This document shows, piece by piece, positions 12,205 to 24,600 of a stretch of DNA of 64,000 nt. Under the pieces are notes generated by a model. That model saw nothing but the letters and a program-made list of their open reading frames with translations. It searched no databases and had not been told where the DNA came from. The first letter of the stretch is position 1, and every line of letters starts with the position of its first letter. The position numbers and the translations under genes are program-made. Origin of the DNA: Albula goreensis (Eukaryota; Chordata; Actinopteri; Albuliformes; Albulidae); contig CM040748.1 in NCBI GenBank assembly GCA_022829145.1, positions 7,927,501 through 7,991,500 on the forward strand. The letters are read 5' to 3'.

Positions 12205-15200
12205 ATGATGAGGACTTTCTCTTTCCGTCTGGGAGCAATACGACACAACAAGGATCTTTTATGGAGTGCAAAGACATGGCATCAGGTCCAAAGGCACAAA
12301 ACGTGTGTTCCAAACAACTTCAAAGAATATGAAAATCTTAGACAACTATACAACCCGAAAGTACCAGAGCATTTTAACTTTGCCAAGGATGTGCTGGATA
12401 ACTGGGCAGAGAGTGAGAAGGTTAATTGTATTTATATATAAAAATGCAAAATATTATTTTATTATTATTACTGCTGCAACTAAGAATAATAATAATAATA
12501 ATAAAGCATATTGTGGTTGGGGAAAAGTATGTGAGAACCTAACAATTGATTGAAAAATACATGTCTCAATTCCAGTGTGGAAAAAAATTACCCAACCCTG
12601 CCCTCTGGTGGGTAAATGATGAAAAGGACGAGATCAAATGGAGTTTTGAGGAACTAGGATTCCATTCTAGAAGAGTAGCCAATGTTCTGTCAGGTCCCTG
12701 CAATCTTCAGAAGGGAGACAGAGTGCTTTTAATCCTACCCAGACTCCCAGAATGGTGGCTGGTAAATGTGGCATGTCTAAGAAAAGGTTGGTTGAAATGT
12801 ACATTCATTTTATATTAATACTGAGAACTAAAGGGAAATACTGTTTTTATTAGATATAATGTTGCTGTGCAGTTCTCTCATCTTTTTGTATTGTCTAATG
12901 ATAACAATCTCTCTACTTTGTGCTTACAAATTGCATGTGTGTCAGTGGTCCATGCTATCTTCCCCCTGTATACAAGCTGCTGCCTTACACTACAATGACT
13001 CCTATAGGTACAGTGCTGATCCCTGGGACATCTCAGCTCACAGCCAGGGATATCCTCCACAGACTCCATACCTCCAAAGCCAAGTGCATCATAACAGATG
13101 AATCTTTGGCTCCTGTACTGGATTCTGTGGCTGCTGAATGCTCTTTTTTAAAAGCCAAACTCCTGGTGTCAGACAAGAAGAGAAATGGGTGGTTGAATTT
13201 TCGTGAGCTCTCCAGGTAAAACACACAACGGCCTGTTATATTGTCATGAAATAGCAAGCAGTAGCTATTCAAGATAACATATTATAAACTACATTGTCAG
13301 CATCAACATTGGAGTATTTTGACGGCACTTATTTTAATGAATTGTCTCTTCCAAAAGAATGGCTTCGAGTGACCATACCTGTGTTGATACTAAAAGCGAG
13401 GATCCTATGACCATCTTCTTCACAAGTGGTACTACGGGTTCTCCAAAAATGACTGAGCATAGCCACTGCAGCTTTGGGATTGGACTGACCGTCAATGGCA
13501 GGTAGTAAGTTTAGCAAGAACTTTGCTTGCCGTTTACAAATTGGCAGAAATTTTACTTAACATTTCCACCATCTCTGCCTGTTGTAGTACTGCAAAGCAC
13601 CTCCTAACTGACTTTGTGTTCCTTCTGGTGTCTCTGGGTATGTGGAGGTACTGGTTGGATCTGACGGAGCACGATGTGTTCTGGAACACTTCAGACACTG
13701 GCTGGGCTAAAACAGCCTGGAGCAGCGTCTTTGCTGCCTGGATACAGGGAGCGTGTGTGTTTGTGCACCACATGCCACGGTTTGACACCACTACAGTGCT
13801 TCAGGTGTGTTACAATGAAGGACAAAATAATACGTTTTTGGGAAAGATCACTTGCATTTGCAGATCATTTGGTTATTGCCCAAGTAAGATGGAGTAGTCA
13901 GAGAATTATCAACAAATTGTTATGGTTACAAAAAGGTTAAGGTGTGAAAAGAATTTGCTGTTTTAAAATCTTCATCACTTTTTTTTTATTATTTTCAGAC
14001 ACTTGCCAATTATCCTATTTCAACATTCTGCACAGCCCCAACTGCATATAGGATGCTAGTCCAAGAGGACCTCTCCAGGTAAAAAATTTACATTTTTGTT
14101 TCAATTATAATCTATTTTCAGAATCATTTAAATTATTAATTCAAGGCCTAATCTGCTTAGACCAGATACAAATGAATCTATGTTGGTGAAAGTCCACTCA
14201 CTGTACTGACGTAATGAAAATCTTGTTTTATTTGCTGAAATAAAGGTACAAGTTTCAAAACTTGCAGCATTGCTTGTCTGCAGGAGAGCCTATTAACCCA
14301 GAAGTGATGGAAAAATGGAAAGCCAGCACAGGACTAAATATCTATGAAGGATATGGCCAGACTGAAACTGCAAGTTACTGCATATTGCATGAAGTTAAAC
14401 ACTGATAAACGTTAAAGTATATATGGTACAAACTAAATGCCAAAAATAACTGGATGTATTTAATTTCCAGGTTTTGATTGCTGGCACATTTAAAGGGATG
14501 AAGATCAAACCTGGATCATGTGGGAAGCCATCCCCTGCATATGATGTACAGGTAAATATGGCAATGTCCTTTTTTCAGAAAGTTTGTACCTTCAACCGAG
14601 GGACTATAACCAGTAATCATAATGCCCTCATCACATAATATTGAAGAAAGTGCCATTTTCCAGGTGTTATTTTTTTATGGAACGTGCTGATCTGCATTTC
14701 AGTGTGATGATGGTTTCAGGTTGTGGATGATGATGGTAAAGAAGTGCCAAATGGATCCGAGGGGAACCTGGCCATCCGAGTGAAACCCAACAGGCCCTTC
14801 TGTCTCTTCACCGGATACACTGTACATTCACTTCACTTTGATATAATTGATTCTTATTCTTCAGAGATGCCCTGAAAACTGATCATTGCCATTTATCACT
14901 CTGAAAACAGGATGACCCTGAGCGTACAGCTCAGTGCTACAAAGGGGATTTCTACCTGACAGGAGATAGAGGAGTAAAGGACGATGATGGCTACCTTTGG
15001 TTTGTGGGTCGAGCAGATGATGTCATTCTGTCAGCTGGGTAATAAAATGATGTGTATCTCTTCATTTTTAAAAATCACTTGGGAACAAATGTTTCTTCTT
15101 ATGCACCCTATTTTCAGATCATAACAGAACTTGTGCTTCTATACTTTAAATTGGTCAGGTATCGCATCGGCCCCTTTGAAGTTGAAAACGCACTGATTGA

Positions 15201-15784
15201 GCATGAAGCTGTGGCAGAATCAGCCGTGGTTAGCAGCCCAGACCCTATCAGAGGAGAGGTACCATTATTTCAATATTTTAACCAATATTAATATCCATTG
15301 CCCTATTAAACTGAAGTGAGTAGAACTTAACTGGTTTTCTCCCATGTAGATTGTGAAAGCATTTGTTGTACTGAAACCTGCATTCAAGGAACAAAGCCAG
15401 GATCAGCTCGTCGCTGAATTACAGGGCCATGTGAAGAAAGTAACGGCTCCATATAAATATCCACGAAAGGTAATGACTGTCTGAGAGCGCTTCAAATTGA
15501 AGATGTTACTGATAGACACTTGGGTCCATGTTTCCAAAACGTTCACACCTGGAAATTGCATGTTTGTTTACTCTGCACACCAAATGTACGAGTAAAACTT
15601 TTACAAAAAACAATAAAACAGATCTGACAAAATTCTGTGTGGGGGGAAAAAAAGTTTCATATGACAGGGATGACTTTGAAATGTTTCTTTTGTTCAGATC
15701 GAGTTTGTGGAACAATTGCCCAAGACAGTGAGTGGTAAAATAAGAAGAGTTGAGCTACGGAACAAGGAGTGGAGAAGATCTTGA
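12205..15784 (+). CDS. acsm3: Medium-chain acyl-CoA synthetase, ACSM3-like (13 coding exons, 585 aa)
   Basis: Exons: 12205-12420, 12576-12786, 13008-13215, 13358-13501, 13648-13804, 13999-14078, 14246-14369, 14471-14551, 14720-14821, 14911-15038, 15159-15258, 15350-15469, 15698-15784. Phases close to 586 codons; human ACSM3 is 586 aa as I recall. The N-terminus is basic without early acidic residues, fitting a mitochondrial matrix presequence. ANL-superfamily motifs are complete: the P-loop [10 protein letters not shown] (234-243), YGQTET (375-380), TGDRG with ribose-binding Asp460, the hinge-side [16 protein letters not shown], and [10 protein letters not shown] with catalytic Lys571. The reaction is ATP plus medium-chain fatty acid plus CoA to acyl-CoA, AMP and PPi. 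Exon 7 ends at a GC donor (14370-14371). ACSM1-6 are close paralogues; ACSM3 is chosen from sequence resemblance and the THUMPD1-ERI2 neighbourhood. An ATG at 12208 directly follows the chosen one. Confidence 0.93.
12486..12503 (+). repeat. (AAT)n microsatellite in ACSM3 intron 1
   Basis: About six AAT units lie between coding exons 1 and 2 of ACSM3. Confidence 0.8.
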
Positions 15785-16562
15785 AGTACAAACACTGAAC
15801 ATTTTCTTTGAACTCGTCGGACCCTTCCCTGTTTCCAGACATTTAGACCTACACCTCAGTAGCACTAATGTGTCCAATAGGAAATACTGTCATGTGCACT
15901 GGTTCTGAAATGAAGAACTTGCTATTACCGTATCTTTACAGTAATGTTTGATTGTTAGTGTTTTTTAAAATGAACGATACTTTGCAAAACTCATAATGTC
16001 CTAAATACAACGTTTCATTTTTTGGAAAATTCTGCATTTCAGTAAAGACGGCAACATATTAATAGATCACTTTTTAAAAATTACTATTACATTACCCAGT
16101 GTTTTAGCCATTATACTCCTTAAATGCACTCCTTGAAAATAGGTAAAACTAAAAATTAAATATAATTGAATTTTATTAAATATAATTTCTTGATTAAAAC
16201 ACTTTGCAAGAGTTTATTGTACTATAATAGAAGAGGTATTCAGCCTGACAGCGGAACACTGTCACCTCTGGCACTGATCTATTAAACGGTGGCTCATGTT
16301 GCACATGAAAATAGGTTTCTCACCTCTTCCATATAGTTTATATGTCTGCCACATTTAAAAGCAGCCACACTTCACATTTTTGTGGCAATGAACAAGAATG
16401 TGCACAAATATAGTTTTGCTTTCTGAAGGTATGTTTTTAAAGCTAAACTGTAAAAATGATCATCAACATTCAGGACAGGGTAACTCACTTGATGTGTTAA
16501 ACGTTGTGCGATGCCTTTTAAAAGTCGTGCAAAAAATGCCCCTTTGAATATTTTACACAAAG
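15785..16562. other. Convergent 3' UTR region of ACSM3 and ERI2
   Basis: The two genes converge here with 778 bp between stop codons. On the minus strand an AATAAA (plus-strand TTTATT) lies at 16213-16218, about 345 bp past the ERI2 stop, and is a candidate ERI2 poly(A) signal. For ACSM3 only ATTAAA-type hexamers were seen (around 16150-16200 and 16280). The 3' UTRs may therefore overlap. Confidence 0.5.
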
Positions 16563-19500
16563 TTAATTTCTCAAAGAGGGTCTCATGGCAAAATTATGTG
16601 GAGAAATTTGGAGGGTCTTATTACTGAAACTCTTCCCAGAGAACATGAAGCTGGTGCCAGGTATAGAACATGAGGTTGCAGCTGCAGCTGTTGATTTGGC
16701 TCTTGTAAGGGAAGACTCCCATTTGAAGAATCCACAGCTTTTTTTGTTTCCAGTCCCCATTTTGCCAATGGAGCAACTGAAGAAAACTCTGCCATGATTA
16801 GGCCCTCCATTTGCTACGGTTAGCCTCTTGGCTCTGCGGCCACAGTTGCACAATGGAGATGTCGTTTTCATGTTACTCCTTGAGAGAAGAGACATCCTGT
16901 TTGTTGATGAAGGGGGGAGCAAGGATGGAGCTGAATTCGATCCACATGATAACTTGGACTCAGCAGAACAGTTGGAGTCATTCTCATCTTTGTAGATTGT
17001 GAATGAGCTGGTGGGTGTCATGCGAGAAATAGGTGGATGAATCATGTGAAGTCTAGTTGATTTTTCCACACTACAGGTAGCCATGGGGTTGGCAGAGCTG
17101 GTCACTTTGGAGTGACACACCGTTTTATCACTAAGCTTTCTGTTTGACAAAAGAGGAGTCTTAAATACTCCACTTCTTGAGGGAGAAGATCTGGACTTCT
17201 CAAGAGAATACAATGTTGTGTTTGAATTCTGGAACACAATCTGATTAGAATGTTCAACACTGTCACTTACTGTGGAGCTATTTACAGTTGATTGCACACA
17301 GTTGGAATCATAAGTCTTAAAAGTGTCCATGAAGGAAGTGACAGATGTATCGCTCTCCTCCAGAAGCACATCATCATATGAACAGGATTCCTCTGATTCT
17401 ACCAAAACAGGAGTCTCTTCCCATTCACCCAGCAAAGTCACAGAGTCTGTTACAGTTGTGTCTAATCCTGGTTTGGCTGTGTGGCAGTCAACAGTGGTGG
17501 AGACTAACACAAGGTTACTATTCATTAATGAGGGAATATTTGCAGAGAAAGATGATCCTTTAGAAACAAGCTTACATATTGGTGGTGCAAATGTCTTCCC
17601 TTTGAACACTGGCGTGCCCAACCCTTGAAGAAGAGTTTTTGGTAACACAAGGCTCTGATATTCACCAACCTCAGGATTGTTCTCTGATGGTACAGCTGCC
17701 TTTTCACAAGAGACGAGCTTTGACCGTTTCATGACACTTTTCCTTTTCCCATCTTCAGTCAAAGCTTGTCCACCCACATTGCCAGTATTGGGGTTTATGG
17801 GGAACAATGGTTTTGCCCTCAGTAGTGCCTGTGAGTAAATGAAAAAAGGATTCATAAGACATTTTTTCCCCAAGGCAGTTTTAGGACAACACATTGTAAA
17901 TTCAGACAGACCAATTCACCTGAATATAGTTGAAGGATGCATGGCAGCACTGGGACCCATGACAAACCCACTCACCCTGTCTAGACTCCTGGTCACTTTC
18001 ATGAGGCATCCATCTTTTATCATTCTCCATGCCAAATGTGCAGTATTGCGGGCATCATCCAAACCTAATAATAACAGCAATAATAATAATCATAATATCA
18101 AAGATCACATACACAATATCTGCAGAAAATCTGTTCACCTGAATGTTCCCGTCCAGAAAATTCAATTCCAAGATCTTGTAGGGCTCCATTGAGTCCTTTT
18201 GGTTTTCGGTTATAAAACATCTGAGGAAGAAATAAATAAAAAAAAAAAAAAAAAAAAAAAAAACTGCATCATGACTTCTTTTTAAATCTGACATGGTGTC
18301 TCCATTTTCACTATTATAAACTGTAAGTCATGCAAAAGCCTTGTGAGAAGTTGCCTATAAAATGTTGCTCTACATGTAAAAGTAAATAGTTTCAAAGAAA
18401 TAAAAATGTGCTGAATTAAATAATTGTATAAAAATAAGTATTAAAAGCTATTTTACTTACTTTGGTGAGCAATAATACTGCAATTACATTACATTTACCT
18501 TATATGTTGCTCTGAGATCAATCCAGCTGTTTAGAATATCGGGTTTGGAGATCTGTTTTCTTTTGCACTCATACTGCAGACACACTCCCAAATCCCAATC
18601 TGAGAAAAATACAAAAACAACTCAAATTTTCAGTTAAAGTCTGTGCTGTACTGAAAAATGTAATATCCTGAACAAATGTTATGAATGATAAATATTGCAC
18701 CATGTACAATAAATTAGACCATGAAAATGGTGGTAAATGGTGCACTACAGATTTAAGTCTCAGCATCATGTACTTCACCTGACCAGGTGACAAAAGCACA
18801 AGGATAGCCCGAAGGCACACTGGCTTTGTCCTTTACGAACACTATGCTCTTTTCCTGCTGTAAGGTCTGAATCCAGCGGGTGAACAGAGATAAACCAATC
18901 TGGAGAGGCACTCCTGCTTCAACCTGTGCCTGTAGGTAAAGCCAGCACAGGCAGTCTGTGAGCATGCATCATTGCAAATTAGTTTACTGCAGGAAATTCT
19001 GAAGGAAGGAAAATTACCTGGCAGATTCCGGTGAGTTCTGTACAAAACTCAGAGAGTACAGGATGCTCCTGTGGTTGCACATACGTATGGAATTCTGAAT
19101 CAATCTTCCCATTGGTGGTGTTCATCAAAACAGCTGGAAATTCAACTACCATGGAAACAAATTGTATGATAAATCAGAGGAAACAGGCACCAACTAACTA
19201 GAGATGTTACTCTAACTGTAAAAGTCAACTTACTTATTTCTTGCCCATAATTGTTTTTGTCTCTCCAACAAGTAGATTCAAAGTCTATGACAATTAAGTA
19301 AGAAAAGAACTGCCCTGCAATCACAAAAAGATATTATTCAAGATCAGAACAGCAGGTCTCTTGGTTTTTAGCTTTATTAATCTTAATCACACAACTCCAG
19401 GGGATCCATAGGGTAAGATGGTTTTGTCACAGTTAAACTCTTGATCAATTACGGTATATCAAGTGTTTGACATTATGCTCCCAAAAAGTCAAATTACCAA

Positions 19501-20284
19501 AATCTTTGCAAGCTGCTCTGTCACTAAACTCATTTTAGTAAATTGTGAAGATTTACTGACTAGGTGTCCATAATATAAATAACAGCGAAAATTCTGACTT
19601 CTGAATGTTTATCAATTAAATTGTTAAAAGACATGTTATGGGAAATGAAAGCATAACTTGGTCTTACTCTTACATATTCTCTATGCCATCATTGCCATTT
19701 CGGCAAAGAGTCGTTACAATTTTAAGGGGTTACAATTATGGCTGGGAAAAAAAAAACAGCATAGCAGGTCCCTGTGACCGAAACGGACAACTCCCAAAGT
19801 AATGGAACTAATGTTAGTTTACATAACGTTATCGTTGGCCGGCCAGCCACGGGTGCAAAGACAACAACACACTTACTACAGCCAATCTGTTTTTCGTGAT
19901 TTTCGGCTGAAGATTGGCTGCGTTTTCTTACCAATCCAAGTTCCCTGTAATACACAACACAACGTTAAAGTTCGGATGCAATCTATACGGCTTCCACGTC
20001 TACACGTTTGCTACAGCTTCAATGTAGAATGCGAGTGTAGAAATTAATTCCCTTAAAAACACACACACGGTATTACTGCTGTGTATAGTACTGCAGTACA
20101 AATGCAGTATTTTGGTCGCAGCTGAACTGCAGTTATACTGCATTGTACTGCACTTATACGCCTGTTTTTTGCAAGGGTTGTCTCGGAAATTGCAAATACT
20201 ACCCCGGTAATTTAAGTGATAAATGATAAATACTAGCTAGATACATCAGCAAAAGGCTTACTTCGCCAGTTTCTTGGTTGCCAT
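16563..20284 (-). CDS. eri2: ERI2, DEDDh 3'-5' exoribonuclease with GRF zinc finger (9 coding exons, 662 aa)
   Basis: Exons in transcript order: 20284-20262, 19944-19877, 19314-19234, 19145-19018, 18929-18779, 18599-18499, 18220-18139, 18064-17976, 17828-16563. All introns are GT-AG and phases close to 663 codons (human 691 aa as I recall). The exonuclease domain covers residues about 33-240. It has Exo I YLIVIDFESTCW (Asp41, Glu43), Exo II in TWSDWDLGVCL (Asp151 or Asp153), and Exo III EHSGLDDARNT (His210, Asp215), so the DEDDh set is intact. The single large last exon (421 codons) is low-complexity, Ser/Thr-rich and poorly conserved. It ends in a GRF-type zinc finger (CNCGRRAKRL, HGRVFFSC, CGFFKWE), and the protein ends MRPSLRN, like human MRPSMRN. 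The family belongs to the ERI1/Snipper exonucleases; its cellular substrate is not well defined. It is head-to-head with REXO5. Confidence 0.96.
18238..18263 (+). repeat. Poly(A) run in ERI2 intron 6
   Basis: A run of 26 A follows AATAAAT. It sits just upstream of the ERI2 exon 7 acceptor; read on the minus strand it is a T-run about 16 nt from that acceptor AG, so it acts as its polypyrimidine tract. Confidence 0.8.
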
Positions 20285-21608
20285 TGTTTTTTTTCTTCTT
20301 TAGAACCAACTGTTTGTTGTTTGCTTCACCAGTTTCTCAGATGCCATGTTTCTTCCCCCCAAGAAATGGCTGGGTTAACGCTGACCCATTGAACGCTTGC
20401 TACTTTCGTTATAACGAATTTACTCTGCTATCCAGTCTTCAACGTTATCTGGAAGACGGGTTGGTTAACATGGTGGAACCTATAGCGATATATTATTTAT
20501 CTTAAATTCCTCGCTAGCGTCAAAAATGAAGCACAGCATGGTCAATCCAATTCGGTGACTACCTAGCGTTCAAGTTACGTCTACCAGTAAAGCATGAAGC
20601 CTAGTCAATGTGGCTTAGTTAAAGTCTGTGTACAAGTACTCCACAACGTATGGCACAAACAGCTACAGGCTACTGGTTAGCTAAATCCCAGGAAATTTTA
20701 AATTCGCCGGCGATATTGACGTAGCTAGCGGAACCTAACGTCACTTCCTTGTGTGCAACGTTGTCAAATGTTTCTAGACATTGCAAATCAAGTCTTGCCG
20801 TGTTCTTCACAGATTAACATCGAAGTGCACTTGTTGTCCAGATTCCAGATATGAAATTACACCACAGAAGCCCTAAACTCAGAAAGAGTAGATTGACCAT
20901 ACAAGGATACTCTACCGAGGACATCCAAAAGGAATTATCTCGCCCTTTGAAACATTGGATGGGAACCCTTGTCGGTGGTTTGCATAACTCGGAACTCGCT
21001 CTACCATTAGGTCTGTAAGGATAGCTAATCGAATTCTGAAGGGAGCAAGCATGGTCTTTGAGAGGACTGTCTCTTGTAGAAGCTATCATCTGGTACAGTA
21101 ACTTCTCGGCCACTCATGGGGGTAGGTACAAGCCTTGAAACTTTTACGCTACATTTATCGAAAAATGTGGTTATGAATTAACATGACAGAAAAGTTGAAA
21201 GCGAAACGTTCTTGAAACTATGCCTACTTGGAGCTGGACACAGGGAAACTTGCTCGTTATTTGCTAGATAAAAACATTACCAGGTGAGCTTTTAAGAAGT
21301 CCAATACGATTAGATCATGAACTACGGCAACAGTCTTTTAATAAGTAATTAATTACAAATGACAAATAAAGAAAATATCGATCTAACGGTTCCATTATTT
21401 ATGATCAGTAAATAAACAAGAAGACTAACTCCACGTTGGAAAATGCTTTGGCTATTCATAGTAACACCAGGGATACCAGATTATTAACTGTAAATTATTT
21501 AATAATCTTTTTGCTGGGTACGTTTAGCTGAATGGGATGAAGTGCTGACATTAACTAATTGGTCTGCTGCCTCGGTTGTCTTTGTGCTCCACTTAGGTTT
21601 ATGAGCAA
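20285..21608. promoter_or_regulatory. Shared ERI2/REXO5 head-to-head promoter region
   Basis: The two start codons are 1325 bp apart on opposite strands. For REXO5 an acceptor ACTTAG ends at 21596, 12 bp before the ATG, so a non-coding first exon lies upstream. A strong donor CCAG|GTGAGC at 21283/21284 is a candidate end for it. The stretch is richer in CpG than the flanking intergenic DNA. Bidirectional transcription is an inference from geometry; no open frame here (100 codons at most) resembles a known protein. Confidence 0.5.
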
Positions 21609-24600
21609 ATGGCGTTTTCACAAACATTAGGACATAAAAGGAAGAGCAGTGATTCCCCAGACTACTGTATCAGAGCAAGAAAATCACAGAAATTGGACAT
21701 CGAAGGGAAGCCTGAATTCGTCTCACAATCACAGGAATCTGAGGTACAAAACCCCTCTTCAATTCAGGTTTGTGTTTTGAATTCAGTGTATAGTTTATTT
21801 ACATTTGTGAACAATTTTCCCAGGGGTTTCCACATTTGTCACTGAGATCGGACAATGTCCAAGAACCTATCACACAGAAACAGCTTACAGAATTGATTCT
21901 GTTTGCTTCGTTGGGAACCAAGTATGTGAAACAGCCAAGGTATGATACTGTGGCAAGGTTAATAATAAAATATTTCATGAAATTGTGTTAAATTTGCGAT
22001 AAATACAAATCTCATAACTTTTTTTGTTTTTCAGTTGGTGCCATCTCACTCACCAGAAGAATGTCTCTGGAGTAAATGTCACCATTTTAGAGGGTCTCAC
22101 TCAACTCCATTTTTACAGATATTTCTTGCAGTTCAAAAACCTCAGGAAGAGATACAAGATTGTATGTTAACAAGACAATTGTATTTTTATATAATTATAT
22201 TAAAATTTGAGTAATATATTACTCAAACTTATTATTTCTGTCTGTAGTGACCCTACTAGCACACCAAGACTGCCTCAAGTAGCTGAAGTATTTAGATGAG
22301 AATGGTGGTTTTGTATTTGGCCTCTAATTCAAATTCTAAATAAATGGCCAAATATGTAGTGCCATGGTGGCTGTTTGGATTCATTCCACAAAATTATTAC
22401 TGCTCTCTTAAATGCAGGTACTCTGTCAGCCAAATGGATCTATCTCTGTGTACAAGTAAAAATACAGAATATGAGCAATGATTGTTATTTAGACAGCAAA
22501 AACAACACATTTTATTTGATTCCCTTCATGTGCAAATCATCAGGACTAATTTGATACAAAGTGCAACTAATGATTTAAGAACAGAAGCAAATACCAGTGT
22601 ACACATGGCTCTCCATAGCACCAAGTTTGAGCCCACTGTATTAAACAAATGAAGTCCACATTGCCTTCAGCTACATGGCAGTAGAGAGCTAAAGTTAGTA
22701 TGGTTGCCTTTGTAAACTTTGTTGTCTGTAGAAGACCAACGTAGTCATGGTTTCATTTGTACAGATTACTGCTTGTAATACATGTGCATATTAATTACTT
22801 GCTGGTTTACTTCTCAGAGACGCAGTTTTCTGCAGTCCCCTGGTGATTCACCCTTGCTGTCTGACATCTTCAATGCTGAGCTGCCAGTGTCAGGAAATAC
22901 AGATCCATTACATGTGGGAAGTAACCCCACAACTGAGAACAACTTTAGGCATCTGAAAGGTGAGACATAACAGATGTTGTAAACAAACGCCATTGATGTA
23001 GTGGGGAAGCACTGTAGTGTAATGGTTTGGGAGATGGAGTTGCACCTCAAAGAATTTCCCAGCCAAGTTCAGTTCCCAGGAAGGGCACTAAACTGATTAA
23101 GTAAAAATCCAGTTATATCAACAGTTAACGTGTAAAAATGTATAGGCTGCTCATCAAGTACTAGACTATTTAACATCCTCATTGTTTAAAATCAATTTAG
23201 CCATAAAATTTTTTTTGTGGTAATTGTGTCTGTACTATGCAAAAAGAATTGCCATTAGGAGTTTCTTAATTACCTAGTCTTCTTTGCTTCATGGGCACAT
23301 GTACACATTCTGTTTTCATAGAACCCCCTAGCTGGCACCCTATCATCCGCAAATATGGTACACAGAAAAAAGGTCTCACCCGATACCTGTTGAGCCCTGA
23401 GGAAATGGACAAAAAGGCCTTCCCACTGAAGGGTAAGTCTGAAGGGTGATCACTAACGATGTAAACAAAAGTAAGTGTTCTGCAGGTGGTGGCATTGTTC
23501 ATTGTTTCATTTTTTTCTTCATCACCCACACAATTTCAGGTGATCCCAGCTATGAATCATTTCTGTGCACAGAGAGTGATGAACATGTCACAGACAGCAG
23601 CCCCCTTTATGGACTTGACTGTGAAATGGTATGTAAAGACATTTTCACTTGACTGTCAGGCAGCCTGGTTTGCCCTACCACTGCCTCTACAGTGGTTGCT
23701 TTTTATTAAACCATATAAAATGTAAACATAGTTTGAAAAGTGTACTTTGGAACTGCAGCAGTGTTAGTATAAAGTATTGACTGTCCTTTGGAGCTATGGT
23801 TTGTGTTTGTAAACCTCCCTGTATCTCAGTGTGTGACAGAGCGTGGGAGTGAGCTGACGCGTGTCTCCCTGGTGGACAGTGAGGGCTGCTGTCTCCTCGA
23901 TGAACTTGTGAAGCCAGAGAGACGGATTCTCGACTACCGCACAAGGTATACGAGCACTGATGCTCTGGGAATGGCCTTATCCAAGAGCTGCAATATATAA
24001 AAAACTATTAGCAATAAAACCTGGAAAGAGTATTCAGAGTATTGTATCCTAAAATGCAGGAGCACTGACCACCAGTCAGATGATGATGTATGGTGACACC
24101 ATGATGCAATTATATAATGGATTATGCAATGCTAGGATTTGTGCAGTGTCCACAGTTTGATGTGTTAATAACAGTAGCCTCTGGGCAAAGCGGAAAAATC
24201 CCTCAAGACATGTTTCCACCCACGAAACTGGGGACACTTCTATTCATTGGCCGCCTAACTGAAAAATTGAAGCACTATGTGTTTTTACCTTATTTCCCAG
24301 ATGTACATTTTAATTCTACATGATGAATTAGTATAGCATTGTGAAAAGTGAACTTTCTGAAGGATAGTTTACTTAGAAGTTAACAGAAATTGCAGCTGAA
24401 AACTTTGAGGGGAGATTTCTTGGCCAAAAATAATTGAAATTACCTTGTTATTCTGTTATGCAACATTTGCTTGTTGCCACAACTACCTGTCAGTGGTGTT
24501 AACTGGAACAGAGTTGTGAGCAAGATGGCACAATTTTTATGAACTGTGGTATCAAACCTAATTTAATCATTATTTTTGTCTCAAATATAAATCTTTGTGA

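Noticed and set aside
17323-17628. 101-codon plus-strand open frame
   Set aside because: It is the antisense shadow of the large last exon of ERI2.
22440-22600. C/D-box-like motifs in REXO5 intron 3
   Set aside because: An ATGATT and a CTGA-like motif were noticed, but there is no terminal stem and the spacing does not fit a snoRNA.
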